This document shows, piece after piece, positions 7,591-17,580 of a stretch of DNA of 64,000 nt. Made by a program: the position numbers and the translations under genes. The DNA is taken from NCBI GenBank assembly GCA_963748545.1, contig CAVVJO010000032.1, positions 76,884-140,883 of the forward strand, read 5' to 3'. Within the stretch, counting starts at the first letter, position 1, and every line of letters starts with the position of its first letter. The stretch comes from Roseiarcus sp963748545. GTDB lineage: Bacteria > Pseudomonadota > Alphaproteobacteria > Rhizobiales > Beijerinckiaceae. The notes under the pieces are model-generated. The model was not told the origin of the DNA, made no database searches, and saw only the letters and a program-made list of their open reading frames with translations.

Positions 7591-9525
7591 ATGACCCTGA
7601 AAGCTCACACTGAACCTGGTGTTATCCGCCAACCGGCCACCCTGACCAGCACGGTGCGGTTGTTGTGGCCCTATATCTGGCCGACCAACCGGACGGACCT
7701 CAAGGTTCGCGTCGGCTTGGCCTTCGCCTTGATGCTGCTGTCGAAACTGATCACGATCGCCATTCCGTATTCCTTCAAGTGGGTCACGGATTCGCTGGCG
7801 GGCAAGCTCCAGGCGGGCGCCCTGCCGGTTGCGCAGATCGCGTTCGGCGCCGGATCTCTGACCGTCCTTTACGGCGCGCTCCGCATTCTCATGGCGCTGA
7901 CGCAGCAAGGGCGCGACGCGCTATTCGCAGCCGTGGCGATGAACGCCGTCCGGAAACTTGCGATTGAGGTTTTCGAGCACCTGCATCTCTTGTCCCTGCG
8001 CTTTCATCTGGAGCGAAAAACGGGCGGTCTTACTCGCGTTCTCGAGCGCGGCCGCAACGCCATCGAGACGATCATTCGCACCGCGATGCTGACCGCGGCG
8101 CCGACCATCGTCGAGTTTGCGCTCATCGTCGGGGCGCTCTTGATCACTTTCGACTGGCGATACGTGGCGGCGATCAGCCTCACGGTTGTGGCTTACCTGA
8201 CCTATACGACCCTGGCCACGAACTGGCGCATCGGAATACGCCGGTCGATGAACGAAAGCGACACGGACGCCAACACAAAGGCGATCGACAGCCTGCTCAA
8301 TTTCGAGACGGTGAAGTATTTCGGCGCCGAGGCGCGCGAGGCTCAGCGCTACGACAAGGCAATGGCCCGTTACGAACGGATGAGTATTCGAACCTACGTC
8401 TCCCTGGCGGTCCTCAACGCCGGTCAGGCGCTGATCTTCACGCTCGGATTGGTTGCGGTCCTGCTCATGTGCGTAGCCGAGATCAAGAACGGCCGAAGAA
8501 CTGTCGGCGACTTCGTCCTCCTCAATCTGATGATGCTGCAGCTTTACCAGCCGCTGAACTTCATGGGCATGGTCTACCGCGACATCAAACAAGCGATTGT
8601 TGACATCGAGGCGATGTTCGTGATTCTCGATCAAAATCCGGAGATCAGGGATGTCCCGGGAGCGCCGCCGCTCCGGGTGACCGCCGGAGACGTGCGATTC
8701 GAGTCCGTCGAATTCGCTTACGACCCGGCGCGGCCGATTTTGCGGGGAATCTCGTTCGAGGCCAAGCCCGGCCAGACAATCGCAATCGTCGGGCCGTCCG
8801 GCGCCGGCAAGTCGACCATTTCCCGGCTCCTGTTCCGCTTCTACGAGCCAACCGCGGGGCGAGTGCTGATTGACGGTCAGGATATACGCCAGGTCACGCA
8901 GACTTCGCTGCGGGCCGCGATCGGCATGGTTCCGCAGGACACAGTGCTGTTCAACGACTCGATCCTCTACAACATTCGCTACGGCCGTGACGGCGCATCG
9001 GAGTCGGAGGTCAAGGCGGCCGCGGAAAACGCGCAGATCGACGCCTTCCTCCGGGTGGTTCCTCAGGGTTACGAGGCCCAGGTTGGCGAGCGCGGCCTCA
9101 AGTTGTCGGGTGGCGAAAAGCAGCGCGTGGCCATTGCTCGCACCATTTTGAAGGCGCCGCCGATCCTTGTCCTCGACGAGGCGACCTCGGCGCTCGACAC
9201 GTTCACCGAACGGGAAATCCAGTCCGCGCTCGAACGCGTCTCGCGCGGACGAACGACGATCGTGATCGCGCACCGTCTCTCGACCGTCGTCGACGCGGAC
9301 GAGATCTTGGTGCTCGACAAGGGCGTAATCGTCGAGCGCGGAACGCACGAAGCGCTTCTCGACCAAGGCGGAGTCTACGCCGCGCTCTGGAGTCGGCAGC
9401 GCGAGGTCGACGCGGCGGAGGAAACCCTGCGCGAAGCCGGCGCCGACGCCCCGACAGAAGACGAGCGGGCGGAGCGGGAGGCCTTCGATCTCCCCGACGT
9501 GGTCGGCTCGCCGACCATGCCGTGA
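7591..9525 (+). CDS. ATM1/HMT1-type ABC exporter (fused membrane and ATPase domains)
   Basis: This half-transporter of 644 residues has a six-helix type-1 exporter membrane domain (about residues 35-330) and an ATPase domain. Walker A GPSGAGKST lies near residue 401, signature LSGGEKQR near 505, Walker B ILVLDEATSALD near 525 and the H-loop in IVIAHRLSTV. The conserved NFETVKYFGAEAREAQRY segment is typical of the ATM1/HMT1 subgroup, which exports glutathione-linked sulfur or metal conjugates and supports Fe-S biogenesis or heavy-metal tolerance. The C-terminus is an acidic tail. psd and pssA follow on the same strand after about 55 bases. The exact substrate is inferred from family only. Confidence 0.88.
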   Translation: MTLKAHTEPGVIRQPATLTSTVRLLWPYIWPTNRTDLKVRVGLAFALMLLSKLITIAIPYSFKWVTDSLAGKLQAGALPVAQIAFGAGSLTVLYGALRILMALTQQGRDALFAAVAMNAVRKLAIEVFEHLHLLSLRFHLERKTGGLTRVLERGRNAIETIIRTAMLTAAPTIVEFALIVGALLITFDWRYVAAISLTVVAYLTYTTLATNWRIGIRRSMNESDTDANTKAIDSLLNFETVKYFGAEAREAQRYDKAMARYERMSIRTYVSLAVLNAGQALIFTLGLVAVLLMCVAEIKNGRRTVGDFVLLNLMMLQLYQPLNFMGMVYRDIKQAIVDIEAMFVILDQNPEIRDVPGAPPLRVTAGDVRFESVEFAYDPARPILRGISFEAKPGQTIAIVGPSGAGKSTISRLLFRFYEPTAGRVLIDGQDIRQVTQTSLRAAIGMVPQDTVLFNDSILYNIRYGRDGASESEVKAAAENAQIDAFLRVVPQGYEAQVGERGLKLSGGEKQRVAIARTILKAPPILVLDEATSALDTFTEREIQSALERVSRGRTTIVIAHRLSTVVDADEILVLDKGVIVERGTHEALLDQGGVYAALWSRQREVDAAEETLREAGADAPTEDERAEREAFDLPDVVGSPTMP

Positions 9526-9579
9526 CATCGGCGGGATTTGGCGCCATGAGTGCCGCCCCACGCGGTCGAGTTCAGGTTC

Positions 9580-10279
9580 ATGAGCGTCATCAACTCCTTT
9601 CGGCGCAGCCTCGCGCCCATTCATCCGGAGGGCTATGTCTTCGTCGCTGGCTTCGCTGTCGCCGCCCTGATCCTATGGTGGATATGGAGTCCGCTCGGCT
9701 GTCTCGGGTTGATCGCGACGCTGTGGTGCGTCTATTTCTTCCGGGACCCCGCCCGCGTGACGCCGGTGCGCCCGGACCTGGTGATCGCGCCGGCGGACGG
9801 CGTCGTCAGCTTCGCCGGACTCGGCGCGCCGCCTCCCGAGCTTGGCCTTGGCATGGGGCCGCTCCAGCGGGTCTCCATCTTCATGTCGGTGTTCGATTGC
9901 CATGTGAACCGCGCGCCGGTCGAGGGCCGGGTGGAACGGATCGCGTACCATCCGGGACTTTTCCTCAGCGCGGACCTGGACAAGGCGAGCGACGACAATG
10001 AGCGCAACAGCATCGTGATCGATGCGCCTTCGGGCCGCTATGGCGTGGTGCAGATCGCGGGCCTGATCGCGCGGCGGATCGTCTGTTTCACCCACGAGGG
10101 CGCCCGAGTTCGGCGCGGGCGAACGGATCGGCCTCATTCGCTTCGGCTCGCGGGTCGACGTCTATCTTCCCGCAAGCGCGCAGATTGTGGTCGGCCTGGA
10201 GTCGCGGGCGGTCGCCGGGGAGACGGTCATCGCCGAGATCGCGCAGGCTTCGGTCGCGCGCCCGTTCCAGCGGAGTTGA
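9580..10279 (+). CDS. psd: Phosphatidylserine decarboxylase proenzyme (frameshifted)
   Basis: A short-type Psd of the Rhizobium class. It makes phosphatidylethanolamine from phosphatidylserine and self-cleaves to form a pyruvoyl cofactor. Visible: MSVINSFRRSLAPIHPEGY, a membrane helix, VYFFRDPAR, VIAPADGVV and MSVFDCHVNRAPVEG. The reading frame slips within GCGCCCGAG at 10101-10108. Removing one C gives EGAEFGAGERIGLIRFGSRV, which contains the region where the conserved GS cleavage site lies, and the protein ends VARPFQRS with TGA at 10277. The corrected length is about 232 residues, as expected. A GTG at 9550 is an alternative start. The stop is 4 bases before the pssA start, so the pair is an operon. 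Confidence 0.9.
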
Positions 10280-10283
10280 CGCC

Positions 10284-11120
10284 GTGGACGCGCCAAACTC
10301 CACGCCCGAGACGCCTCTGCCGTTTCCCCCGTCGGCCAAGCGACGCGGCTTCCGGCCGGTGCCGATGCGGCTGCTCCTCCCCAATATTGTCACCCTGCTC
10401 GCGCTCTGCCTCGGGCTGACCGCGATCCGCCTCGCCATGGACGGATCGATCGACTGGGCGGTCAGCGCCATCGCCGGCGCCGCGGTCCTGGACGGCCTCG
10501 ACGGGCAAATCGCCCGCGCGCTCAAGGGGACTTCGCGCTTCGGAGCAGAGCTCGATTCGCTCGCAGACTTCGTCGATTTCGGCGTTGCGCCGGCGCTGGT
10601 CCTGTTCGTCGCCGACCTCCATGCCGCCAAGAGCTTCGGCTGGGTCGTGACGCTCCTCTTCGCAATGGCTTGCGCGCTCCGGCTCGCGCGCTTCAACGTG
10701 ATGCTGGACGACCCCAATCAACCGGCGTGGCGCAATTACTTCTTCACCGGCATGCCCGCTCCGGCCGGGGCGATCGTCGGCCTGCTGCCCATCTACATCC
10801 GTTTCGCGTTCGATCTCGGCGCGGCGACCCCGCGCGGGGCCGTCCTGGAAAGCCTGTACGTCCTGGCCATCGCCTTGCTCATGGCGAGCCGCGTTCCCCA
10901 TTTCTCCGGGAAGTCGATCGGCCGCGTGCCTCGCGAACACCTCGCCGTCTTCCTGGTCGGCGTCGCCGCCGCGCTGCTGCTCCTGTTCGTCTTTCCCATG
11001 CAGGCGCTGGTCGCCGTGACGCTCGCCTACCTCGGGTCGATTCCCTTCTCGATTCGCCGCTTTCGGGCCCTCGAGAAGAGGGGCGCACGGGCCTGGCCCG
11101 GGGCTCAGCGCCCCGAGTGA
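10284..11120 (+). CDS. pssA: CDP-diacylglycerol-serine O-phosphatidyltransferase
   Basis: This membrane CDP-alcohol phosphatidyltransferase makes phosphatidylserine, the substrate of Psd just upstream. The signature is DGLDGQIARALKGTSRFG followed by AELDSLADFVDFG (D-G-x2-A-R-x8-G-x3-D-x3-D). About eight hydrophobic helices follow. The start is GTG 10284 (VDAPNSTPETPLPFPP), 4 bases after the psd stop; the frame is open further upstream but that part overlaps psd in another frame. Together psd and pssA give the two-step route to phosphatidylethanolamine. Confidence 0.92.
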   Translation: MDAPNSTPETPLPFPPSAKRRGFRPVPMRLLLPNIVTLLALCLGLTAIRLAMDGSIDWAVSAIAGAAVLDGLDGQIARALKGTSRFGAELDSLADFVDFGVAPALVLFVADLHAAKSFGWVVTLLFAMACALRLARFNVMLDDPNQPAWRNYFFTGMPAPAGAIVGLLPIYIRFAFDLGAATPRGAVLESLYVLAIALLMASRVPHFSGKSIGRVPREHLAVFLVGVAAALLLLFVFPMQALVAVTLAYLGSIPFSIRRFRALEKRGARAWPGAQRPE

Positions 11121-11291
11121 AGCGGCGTCCTCTGGCGCGTGCGGGCTTGGCAAGGCCGCTTAGAGATCAAACGCTTAACCGCACAAAACTGTCAAATTTT
11201 GCGTCGAGCCTAAAATCACATATAAGTAACGTTATTATTGCGCCGTCGAACGATGCCGCGACAGGCCCGACCCCGACCCCGACCACGACCC

Positions 11292-11672
11292 TTACGGTTT
11301 GACCTTCTTCGCCGCAAAGGACTTGTTGGATCCGTTGAGGGCGTTGTGGGCCTCCCGGTGCGACCAAGTCGCCCCCGTCTTGCCCGCGCCGGCGCCCAAA
11401 CCGTTCGAGGCCGAGTGCACGCCGGCGAGGTTATGCGTGCTCAGCGTATGTCCGCTCGTCGCGCAAGCGGAGGGCGTCGAGGCCCCCTGAGACCCGCCCG
11501 AATGAATCCCGGTCGAAGCCGTCGCCGAATGCACGCTTCCGGAGCCCGAATTCGAGTGATAGGTGCCGACGCATTGCGCGGACGCGCCGCTGGCAACGCC
11601 AAGCGCGAGCGCGACAACGACCGCGGAGCCGGCGCAGGCGGCGGCCTTATTGATCTTGCTCGACTTCGTCAT
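11292..11672 (-). CDS. Small secreted Ser/His/Gly-rich protein, unknown function
   Basis: I do not recognise this protein. From ATG 11672 (GGAGAGGCG 4-10 bases upstream) it has a clear signal peptide, KINKAAACAGSAVVVALALG then VASGASAQ, with likely cleavage after ASA. The mature part of about 95 residues is rich in Ser, Gly and His: His recurs as THYSN-like pairs in GTYHSNSGSGSVHSAT, GIHSGGSQ, GHTLSTHNLAGVHS and WSHREAHNAL. There are two cysteines. The histidines could bind metal, but this is a guess. The frame stays open beyond 11672, but the signal peptide and ribosome binding site favour this start. Confidence 0.65.
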   Translation of the reverse strand: MTKSSKINKAAACAGSAVVVALALGVASGASAQCVGTYHSNSGSGSVHSATASTGIHSGGSQGASTPSACATSGHTLSTHNLAGVHSASNGLGAGAGKTGATWSHREAHNALNGSNKSFAAKKVKP

Positions 11673-11983
11673 GATCGCCTCTCCGTTGTTGACGTCGATC
11701 GACACGACGGCCTCCAACGATTCGGAGTTGTAAAACCTCGCGCTATCCCATAGACTGAACGCTCTATCCGACGAAATCAAGACCGCCCCGGCGCAACCGG
11801 GACGCAACCGGCGTTCATTCCCTTTGCCGACGGAATGCGCTAGGAACCCCAGGTCCAGGCGCGGTTCGCGCGCCGGGATTTTCGCTTTGTCGTGAGGCGA
11901 TCGGCCGGCGGCTCCCAACGAGGAGCCGCGTCGGTCGTTTGCGCGCTTGCCAACGCCGCCGCCGCGACCCTAGAAGGAGCCCC

Positions 11984-12202
11984 ATGTCGAAAGAAGAACT
12001 GCTCGAATTTCCCGGTTTTGTCGTCGAACTGCTCCCCAACGCGACGTTTCGCGTCAAACTGGAGAACGACCACGAGATCATCGCCCATACGGCCGGCAAG
12101 ATGCGCAAGAACCGAATTCGCGTCCTCGCCGGCGACAAGGTCTTGGTTGAGATGACGCCCTACGATCTGACCAAGGGCCGCATCACCTACCGCTTCAAGT
12201 GA
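11984..12202 (+). CDS. infA: Translation initiation factor IF-1
   Basis: This is a 72-residue S1/OB-fold protein that binds the ribosomal A site during initiation. The sequence MSKEELLEFPGFVVELLPNA, then FRVKLENDHEIIAHTAGKMR, ending TPYDLTKGRITYRFK, is a near-invariant IF-1. GAAGGAGC is 5-6 bases before ATG 11984. It heads an infA-maf-yacG cluster frequently seen in alphaproteobacteria. Confidence 0.98.
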   Translation: MSKEELLEFPGFVVELLPNATFRVKLENDHEIIAHTAGKMRKNRIRVLAGDKVLVEMTPYDLTKGRITYRFK

Positions 12203-12236
12203 GGCTCGCGCTCGGTCGCATGGCGGGGAGCTGAAC

Positions 12237-12875
12237 TTGCGCGAATCCCCTGCCCGACCGAAGCTCGTCCTGGCCTCGGGCTCGCCCCGCCGCCTGACCC
12301 TCCTCTCCCAGATCGGCGTGGATCCGGATTCCGTGCTGCCCTCCGAGATCGACGAGACGCCCCGCCGCGGCGAAACGCCGCGGGCCCTCGCCCAGAGGCT
12401 GGCCGCCGAAAAAGCTGAGGCCTCGGCCGCGCTCGCCGCCAAGGTCCCCGACCTCGCCCCAGCCATCACGCTCGCGGCCGATACCGTGGTCGCCGTCGGG
12501 CGCCGCATTTTGCCGAAATGCGAGATCCGCGACGAGGCCGACGCCTGCCTGCGCCTGCTTTCGGGCCGCGCGCACCGCGTCTTTACCGGCATTGCGCTCG
12601 TGGCGGCGAAGGGCGGCCTCCGGCGCCGGCTGATCGAGACGCGGGTCCGCTTCAAACGGCTCTCGCGCGAGGAGATCGACGCCTATCTCGCGAGCGGCGA
12701 ATGGCGCGGCAAGGCGGGCGGATACGCGATCCAGGGCCTTGCCGGCGGCTTCGTGCTTCGGATCGTCGGCTCCTACACCAACGTCGTCGGCCTTCCGCTG
12801 GCGGAGACCGCGGCGCTTCTCGCCGGCGAAGGCTATCATCCGCATCGGCTCTGGGCCGACAATCTGCTGAAATGA
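12237..12875 (+). CDS. maf: Maf-type nucleoside triphosphate pyrophosphatase
   Basis: Maf proteins hydrolyse non-canonical or specific NTPs (dTTP, UTP, m7GTP depending on subgroup) to NMP and pyrophosphate. The N-terminal LVLASGSPRRLTLL, the central ADTVVAVG and YAIQGLAGGFV with GSYTNVVGLPL are family signatures. The best start is TTG 12237, with GGGGAG 5-10 bases upstream; no ATG precedes the conserved N-terminus. The stop overlaps the start of yacG by 4 bases (ATGA), showing translational coupling. Confidence 0.93.
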   Translation: MRESPARPKLVLASGSPRRLTLLSQIGVDPDSVLPSEIDETPRRGETPRALAQRLAAEKAEASAALAAKVPDLAPAITLAADTVVAVGRRILPKCEIRDEADACLRLLSGRAHRVFTGIALVAAKGGLRRRLIETRVRFKRLSREEIDAYLASGEWRGKAGGYAIQGLAGGFVLRIVGSYTNVVGLPLAETAALLAGEGYHPHRLWADNLLK

Positions 12876-13081
12876 GCCCCGACGACATCCCTGCGCCAAA
12901 GCCCGCTCCGCCGGCCAAGGCGCGCCAATGCCCGATTTGCGGCAAGCCGCGGTCCGAGCGCTATGACCCGTTCTGCTCGAAGCGTTGCGCCGACATCGAC
13001 CTGCATCGCTGGCTGAAGGGGGGTTATGTCATCCCGGGGGCGGAACCGGGCGCGACGGAGGACGAGGGCGAGGAGGATTGA
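12872..13081 (+). CDS. yacG: DNA gyrase inhibitor / zinc-binding protein YacG
   Basis: A 69-residue protein with a treble-clef zinc site: CPICGKP then FCSKRCADIDLHRWL. E. coli YacG binds the gyrase B subunit and inhibits DNA binding; here that role is inferred from homology. The C-terminus is acidic (ATEDEGEED). The ATG at 12872 overlaps the maf stop. Size and position after maf are standard for this family. Confidence 0.92.
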   Translation: MSPDDIPAPKPAPPAKARQCPICGKPRSERYDPFCSKRCADIDLHRWLKGGYVIPGAEPGATEDEGEED

Positions 13082-13176
13082 GCGTCGGCTGGGCGGTCGA
13101 CCGGGCGGGCCCCCGTGAACCTTTTGGGGCCTTCACTCGTTGCCTGAGTTGGCTCCCGAGCGCGTCGGATGGATTG

Positions 13177-14346
13177 ATGTCCCCTGTCGGATCGAACACT
13201 GAGGCAAAACTCGCCCGGCTTCAGGAGTATCAAAAGGCCCTCGCCGCGTTCAGTCGGGTCGCGACCGAGGCGGTCCCGCTCCAGCGCCTGATGCAGCACG
13301 CTTGCGCTCAGGTTTCGCGCGTCACGCATATCAAACGGTCCAAAGTCCTCCGTTACCGTCCGAGCAGCGCCGATCTCCTTGTGGTCGCCGGCGTGGGATG
13401 GAACCCGGGGGTGGTCGGCGTTGCGACTCTGCCGGGCGACAGCGCGTCTCCTCCTGGCCGCTCGATCCAGACGGCCTCCCCCGTCATCATCGAAGACCTG
13501 CCCAATGACCCCGAATTTCGCCGCTCGGGTCTGTTGCGCGATCACGGCATTGTCTCGCTGGTGAACGTGCCCATCACGATCGACGGGCAGAGCTGGGGCG
13601 TCCTGGAGGTCGATTCGGAAAAGCCATGCGCCTTCGACGAGAGCGACGCCGGCTTCCTTACCACCTGCGCCAACATGATCGGCGGGGCGCTGGCCCGCCA
13701 TGAGATCGAACAGAAGGCGCTGCGCGCCGCCCAGGACCACACCAAGACCGAGGCTGTCTGGAAGACCCTGGTGCGCGAGTTGCAGCATCGAACGAAGAAC
13801 AATTTCCAAACGGTCATCGCCTTCCTGGCCCTCCAGCGGCGGAATGCAAAGACGGAGGACAGCCGGAGCGGCTTCGCCAGCGTCATGGAGCGGATGCACG
13901 CCATCGCGCTGGCTCACGATCAACTCGCGCTCAAGGAGGGCATGAGCCATGTCGACTTCGGCGATTACTTACGGTCCCTGTGCGCCAACATCGACCCCCG
14001 CAATGCGGGCGTGATCGTCGAAGTGGAGGCGAGCGCCGCGACCTTGCCGCTCGACCGGGCAGTGCCGGCAGGCTTGATCGTCAACGAGCTTGTCACCAAC
14101 GCCTTCAAATATGCTTTCGAGGACAACCGGGAGGGTCTGGTCCGGGTCGTCTTCAGCACGGACGCCGAGACCGGAGAAGCCTGCATCACAGTCGAGGACA
14201 ACGGCAAGGGCATGGGACCCTCTCGCAACGGCGGGCTTGGATTGAAGCTTATCGACGCGTTTGCCCGGCAGCTTGGCGGGCGGGTGCAGCGCGATCCGGT
14301 CGAGAAGGGCACACGGACGCGCGTGTCGTTTCCGCTGGCGTTGTGA
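13177..14346 (+). CDS. GAF-domain sensor histidine kinase (HWE/HisKA_2 type)
   Basis: This soluble kinase of 389 residues has an N-terminal GAF-like sensor (about residues 20-175, with HIKRSKVLRYRP and GVLEVDSEKPCAF). A HisKA_2 dimerisation region follows, with phospho-accepting histidine in LVRELQHRTKNNFQTV (about residue 207). The C-terminal ATPase domain has an N box NELVTNAFKYAFE and G boxes ITVEDNGKGMG and GGLGLKLIDAFARQLGG. Proteins of this class often act in the alphaproteobacterial general stress response or light/blue-light signalling. No transmembrane helix and no response regulator lie next to it. ATG 13177 is chosen because the GAF domain begins soon after; the frame is open upstream. 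Confidence 0.88.
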   Translation: MSPVGSNTEAKLARLQEYQKALAAFSRVATEAVPLQRLMQHACAQVSRVTHIKRSKVLRYRPSSADLLVVAGVGWNPGVVGVATLPGDSASPPGRSIQTASPVIIEDLPNDPEFRRSGLLRDHGIVSLVNVPITIDGQSWGVLEVDSEKPCAFDESDAGFLTTCANMIGGALARHEIEQKALRAAQDHTKTEAVWKTLVRELQHRTKNNFQTVIAFLALQRRNAKTEDSRSGFASVMERMHAIALAHDQLALKEGMSHVDFGDYLRSLCANIDPRNAGVIVEVEASAATLPLDRAVPAGLIVNELVTNAFKYAFEDNREGLVRVVFSTDAETGEACITVEDNGKGMGPSRNGGLGLKLIDAFARQLGGRVQRDPVEKGTRTRVSFPLAL

Positions 14347-14517
14347 GCCCGTCGTCTGGAGACCCGTGTGTGACGCGCGCCGACGCCGCTCGGCGTCTCG
14401 AAAACCCGGAGCCGGCGACGGCGTGACGCACCAGCCGATCGGGGGCGGCGAAGCCATGAACTTCGATCGGCTCCGTCTCGATGGCGAGTACGACGAGTTC
14501 GCCCCCAAAAGGGTCGA

Positions 14518-15767
14518 TTATTCCGGCATGAAGGCGGGGTTGGTCTTCGGAAATTTGGCCACCGTATCGGGATCGAGATTGAAGGTGGCTGCGACCATCT
14601 CCGGTGGAGAATGCGCCAGCCAATCGGCGAACGAAACTTCTTCGTAACGGGCGGAGCGAAACACCGCGATCATCACCAGGTCGGAGTCGCCTGTATTCTC
14701 GATGTAGTGGCCGAGCCCCTTCTTGACGTAGCCGATGTCGCCGGGGCGGAAGTTCGCGGTGTTGGCGGAGGGTCCGGCGTTGAACACCGTCATTCGAGCC
14801 GTACCCTTGAGGTAGTATTGCCACTCGTCAGCATTCGGATGCCAATGCAACGTCCGCATAGCGCCCGGCCTGATCGTCACGAGGCCGGCGGCGACGGTCG
14901 TCGAGACCTTGAAGTTCGAGCTGTCGGCGATCTGTAGCGAGCCGCTGCGGTTCTCGCTCGCTTTCGGCGCTTTGGAGAGCGAAAAAGTGAACGGATATTC
15001 TGGCGCGCCGGCCGCGCTGGCCATAGCCGCCTGCACGTCGGCCAGCGGGCCGGGAACCTTGCCCTGGAAGATCCAGCGGTCCTGCAACGGAATGTTCTTG
15101 AAAGCCTCGACCGGCACGCCGAAATTCTTCGCCAGCACCTCGGGCGGCGTGTGCGCCATCCAGTCGGTCGCCAGCAAGGTATTGAATTCCGACGAGACGC
15201 CGTTGTCGAAGGCGAGCACGAACTCGGCCCCGTCCGGTCCCAGGCCCTGCAGGGAGTGCGGCAGGCCCGCCGGAAAATACCAAAGGTCGCCCTCTTCGAC
15301 GTCGGCGCAGTAAGGGCGGCCATGAGCGTCGAGAACGGTGATGCGGCAATGGCCGTAGGTCATGATCGCCCATTCCGCCTGCTGGTGCCAATGCAGTTCG
15401 CGGATCCCCCCGGCCGAAAGGCGCATGTCGACGCCGGCGATTTCGCTCGAGATGGCGAACTCGGCCTGCGTCACCTGACGTCCCCAACCGCCGTCCTGGA
15501 TGCGGCGAGGCGCAAGATTGAAGGAGGCCCAGAACTCCGGCAGGCTCCCGACGTCCGTGGGCGGCGGATCGAGGAAGGCGGGCATCTGTTGGGCCAGCCC
15601 CGCATCGTGTGGACCGGGAATCGTCAGCGCCCGCGGATCGGTGACGTTGACCGCGCCTTCCGGCGGCTGGTCCGGATTGCCGAAGGATGCGGCCTCGCCA
15701 GCGTCGCGGTCATCGCCGCGCCTCCGACGGCCGTCGCGGACAAGACACCACGCCGCGATAGGTTCAT
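14518..15767 (-). CDS. Tat-exported bicupin, oxalate decarboxylase family (frameshifted)
   Basis: Two cupin domains each hold a metal site: GGIRELHWHQQAEW with PHSLQG, and GAMRTLHWHPNADEW with LGHYIENTG. This matches the OxdC/oxalate oxidase family, Mn enzymes that convert oxalate to formate and CO2. The gene begins at ATG 15767 with MNLSRRGVLSATAVGG, a twin-arginine signal. The frame then slips near 15700: correct protein (AASFGNPDQPPEGAVNVTDP) continues in another frame with no start codon of its own before residue ALAQQMP. One missing base near GACGCTGGCGAG explains it. The mature enzyme would be periplasmic. Whether it acts on oxalate is inferred from family. Confidence 0.85.
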
Positions 15768-15896
15768 TCTCGTCTCCCGGAGGCGCGACCCCCCGCGATC
15801 GCCCTCATGAGACTAAAGGCGATTGTCCGGCTGTCAACAGGGTAAACGCCCCCGGCGGGTCCGGCGGACGCCATTGTTCCCGCACCGCCAACCAGC

Positions 15897-17580
15897 TCAG
15901 CCGGCGATCGGTCTCAGCTTTTCCTTGCCGCCGTCTGCGAGCGCGAGCGCGCTGTGCAGCGAAGCGAGGATGCGATCCTCTCCGATGATCTCGGCGAGGC
16001 CGTGCCGCTCGAGGTCCGCGCGAAGGCCGGGGTCGCAGCGGCCGAAGGCGACGTTGACGTTTTGCTTCTTCAACTCGCTGAAGAGGTCGCGAAGCGTCTT
16101 TGCGGCCGAGTAGTCGATATCGGTCACGGCGCTCGCGTCGACGATGAACCATCGGACCGGCGTCGGCGCGCGCTCGATCAGCGCGCGCGCTTCGTCAACA
16201 AAGCGATCGGCGTTGGCGTAAAAGACATCCGCGCCGAAGCGGTAGATGATCAGACCCGGCTCGCTCTGCGCGCCGGGAAGCGCGGGCGTCACGACCCAAT
16301 GACCCTCGGCGCTTTCCCTGATGATCGTCGTGTGCGGACGATAGCTGTGGCGCACATGGCGGATCAGCGAGAGCGCGATCGCCAGCAGAATGCCCTCTTC
16401 GACTCCGACGCCCGGAACAGCCGCGGCGACGCCGAGCGCAAGCCAAAGCTCTCCCCGGCTTTCCTTGCGGATTTCGGAGAGTCCCTTCACGTCGATCATG
16501 CCGATCGCGATGGTGAAGACGATGGCGGCCAGCACGCAGCGCGGGAGGTATTGCAGAAAGCCGGTCAGCGCCAGGAGCACCACCACGACGACCCCGGCGA
16601 AAACGAGTTGGGCGACCTGGCTTCTCGCGCCGGCGTTGTCGGCCATCGCCGTCTGAGTCGGGCTGCCGTTCACGACGAAGGCGCCGGTGAGGGCCGCGCC
16701 TGCGTTGGCGGCGGCGAGGCCGAGGATGTCCGCATTCTCGTCCACCCGCTCGTGATGCTTGATCCCGTAGACCCGCGAGGTCGCGGCGCTCTGAGCGATG
16801 ATCATGACGAAGCAGGAGGCCGCGACCGGGAGAAGATCGAGCGTCTCTCGCCAGCTCACGTCGGGCCAGCGAAATCCAGGGAGGCCGCCGGGCACCGGAC
16901 CGACCACCGCGACGCCGTGTCCGGCGAAATCGAAGTCCGGCGCTCGCGATGATCATGCCGACGACGACCACCAGCGGCACGGGAAACTTGGGGGCGAACC
17001 GGCGCCCCAGAAGGATCGCGGCGACGACGAAAGCCGAGAGCGCCAGCGAGAGCGGGCTCAATCCCGACAGCCCGGTCGCCACCTCCCAGAGCTGCGCGAG
17101 CGTCTTATGCGAGGGCGCGGCGACGCCGAGCATATCGCCTAGCATCGCCACGCCGACCTGGACGCCGACGCCGGTCAGAAACCCGACCAGCGCGGTGCGC
17201 GACAGGAAGTCCGCGAGGAAGCCGAGCTTGAAGATGCGCGCGATCAGCAGAAGCCCGGCGGTGAGCAGGGTCAGCATGCCGACCAGCGCCATGTATTTCT
17301 CGCCGCCGATCGGCGCCATGCGCGAGAGCGCGCTCGAGAAAATCGCCGCGGTGGCGGAATCGGCCGCCACCACCAGATGGCGCGAGGAGCCGAACAGGGC
17401 GAAGCCGACCAGCGGCAGGAGCACCGTATAGAGGCCGGTGACCACCGGCGTTCCCGCGATCCGGGTGTAGCCGAGCACCTGGGGAATGTTCATCGAGGCG
17501 AGCGTCAGGCCGGCGAGCGCGTCCTTCGCCGCCTCGCGCGGTTTGAATGGCAAAAGGCCGCCAAGAAGGGGAATCGGCAT
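15897..17580 (-). CDS. SulP-family anion transporter with STAS domain (frameshifted)
   Basis: A SulP/SLC26 permease, starting MPIPLLGGLLPFKPREAAKD (17580). The first half covers the conserved LASMNIPQVLGYTRIAGTPV, GLYTVLLP and several helices, up to VVVVGMIIASAG. Near 16937-16940 one extra G shifts the frame. The second half (DFAGHGVAVVGPVPGGLPG, then YGIKHHERVDENADILGLAA, ANAGAALTGAFVVNGSPTQT) continues one frame over. It ends in a STAS domain (about the last 110 residues) with VRWFIVDASAVTDIDYSAA. The corrected length is about 560 residues, normal for the family. Substrate could be sulfate, bicarbonate or another anion. Confidence 0.88.
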
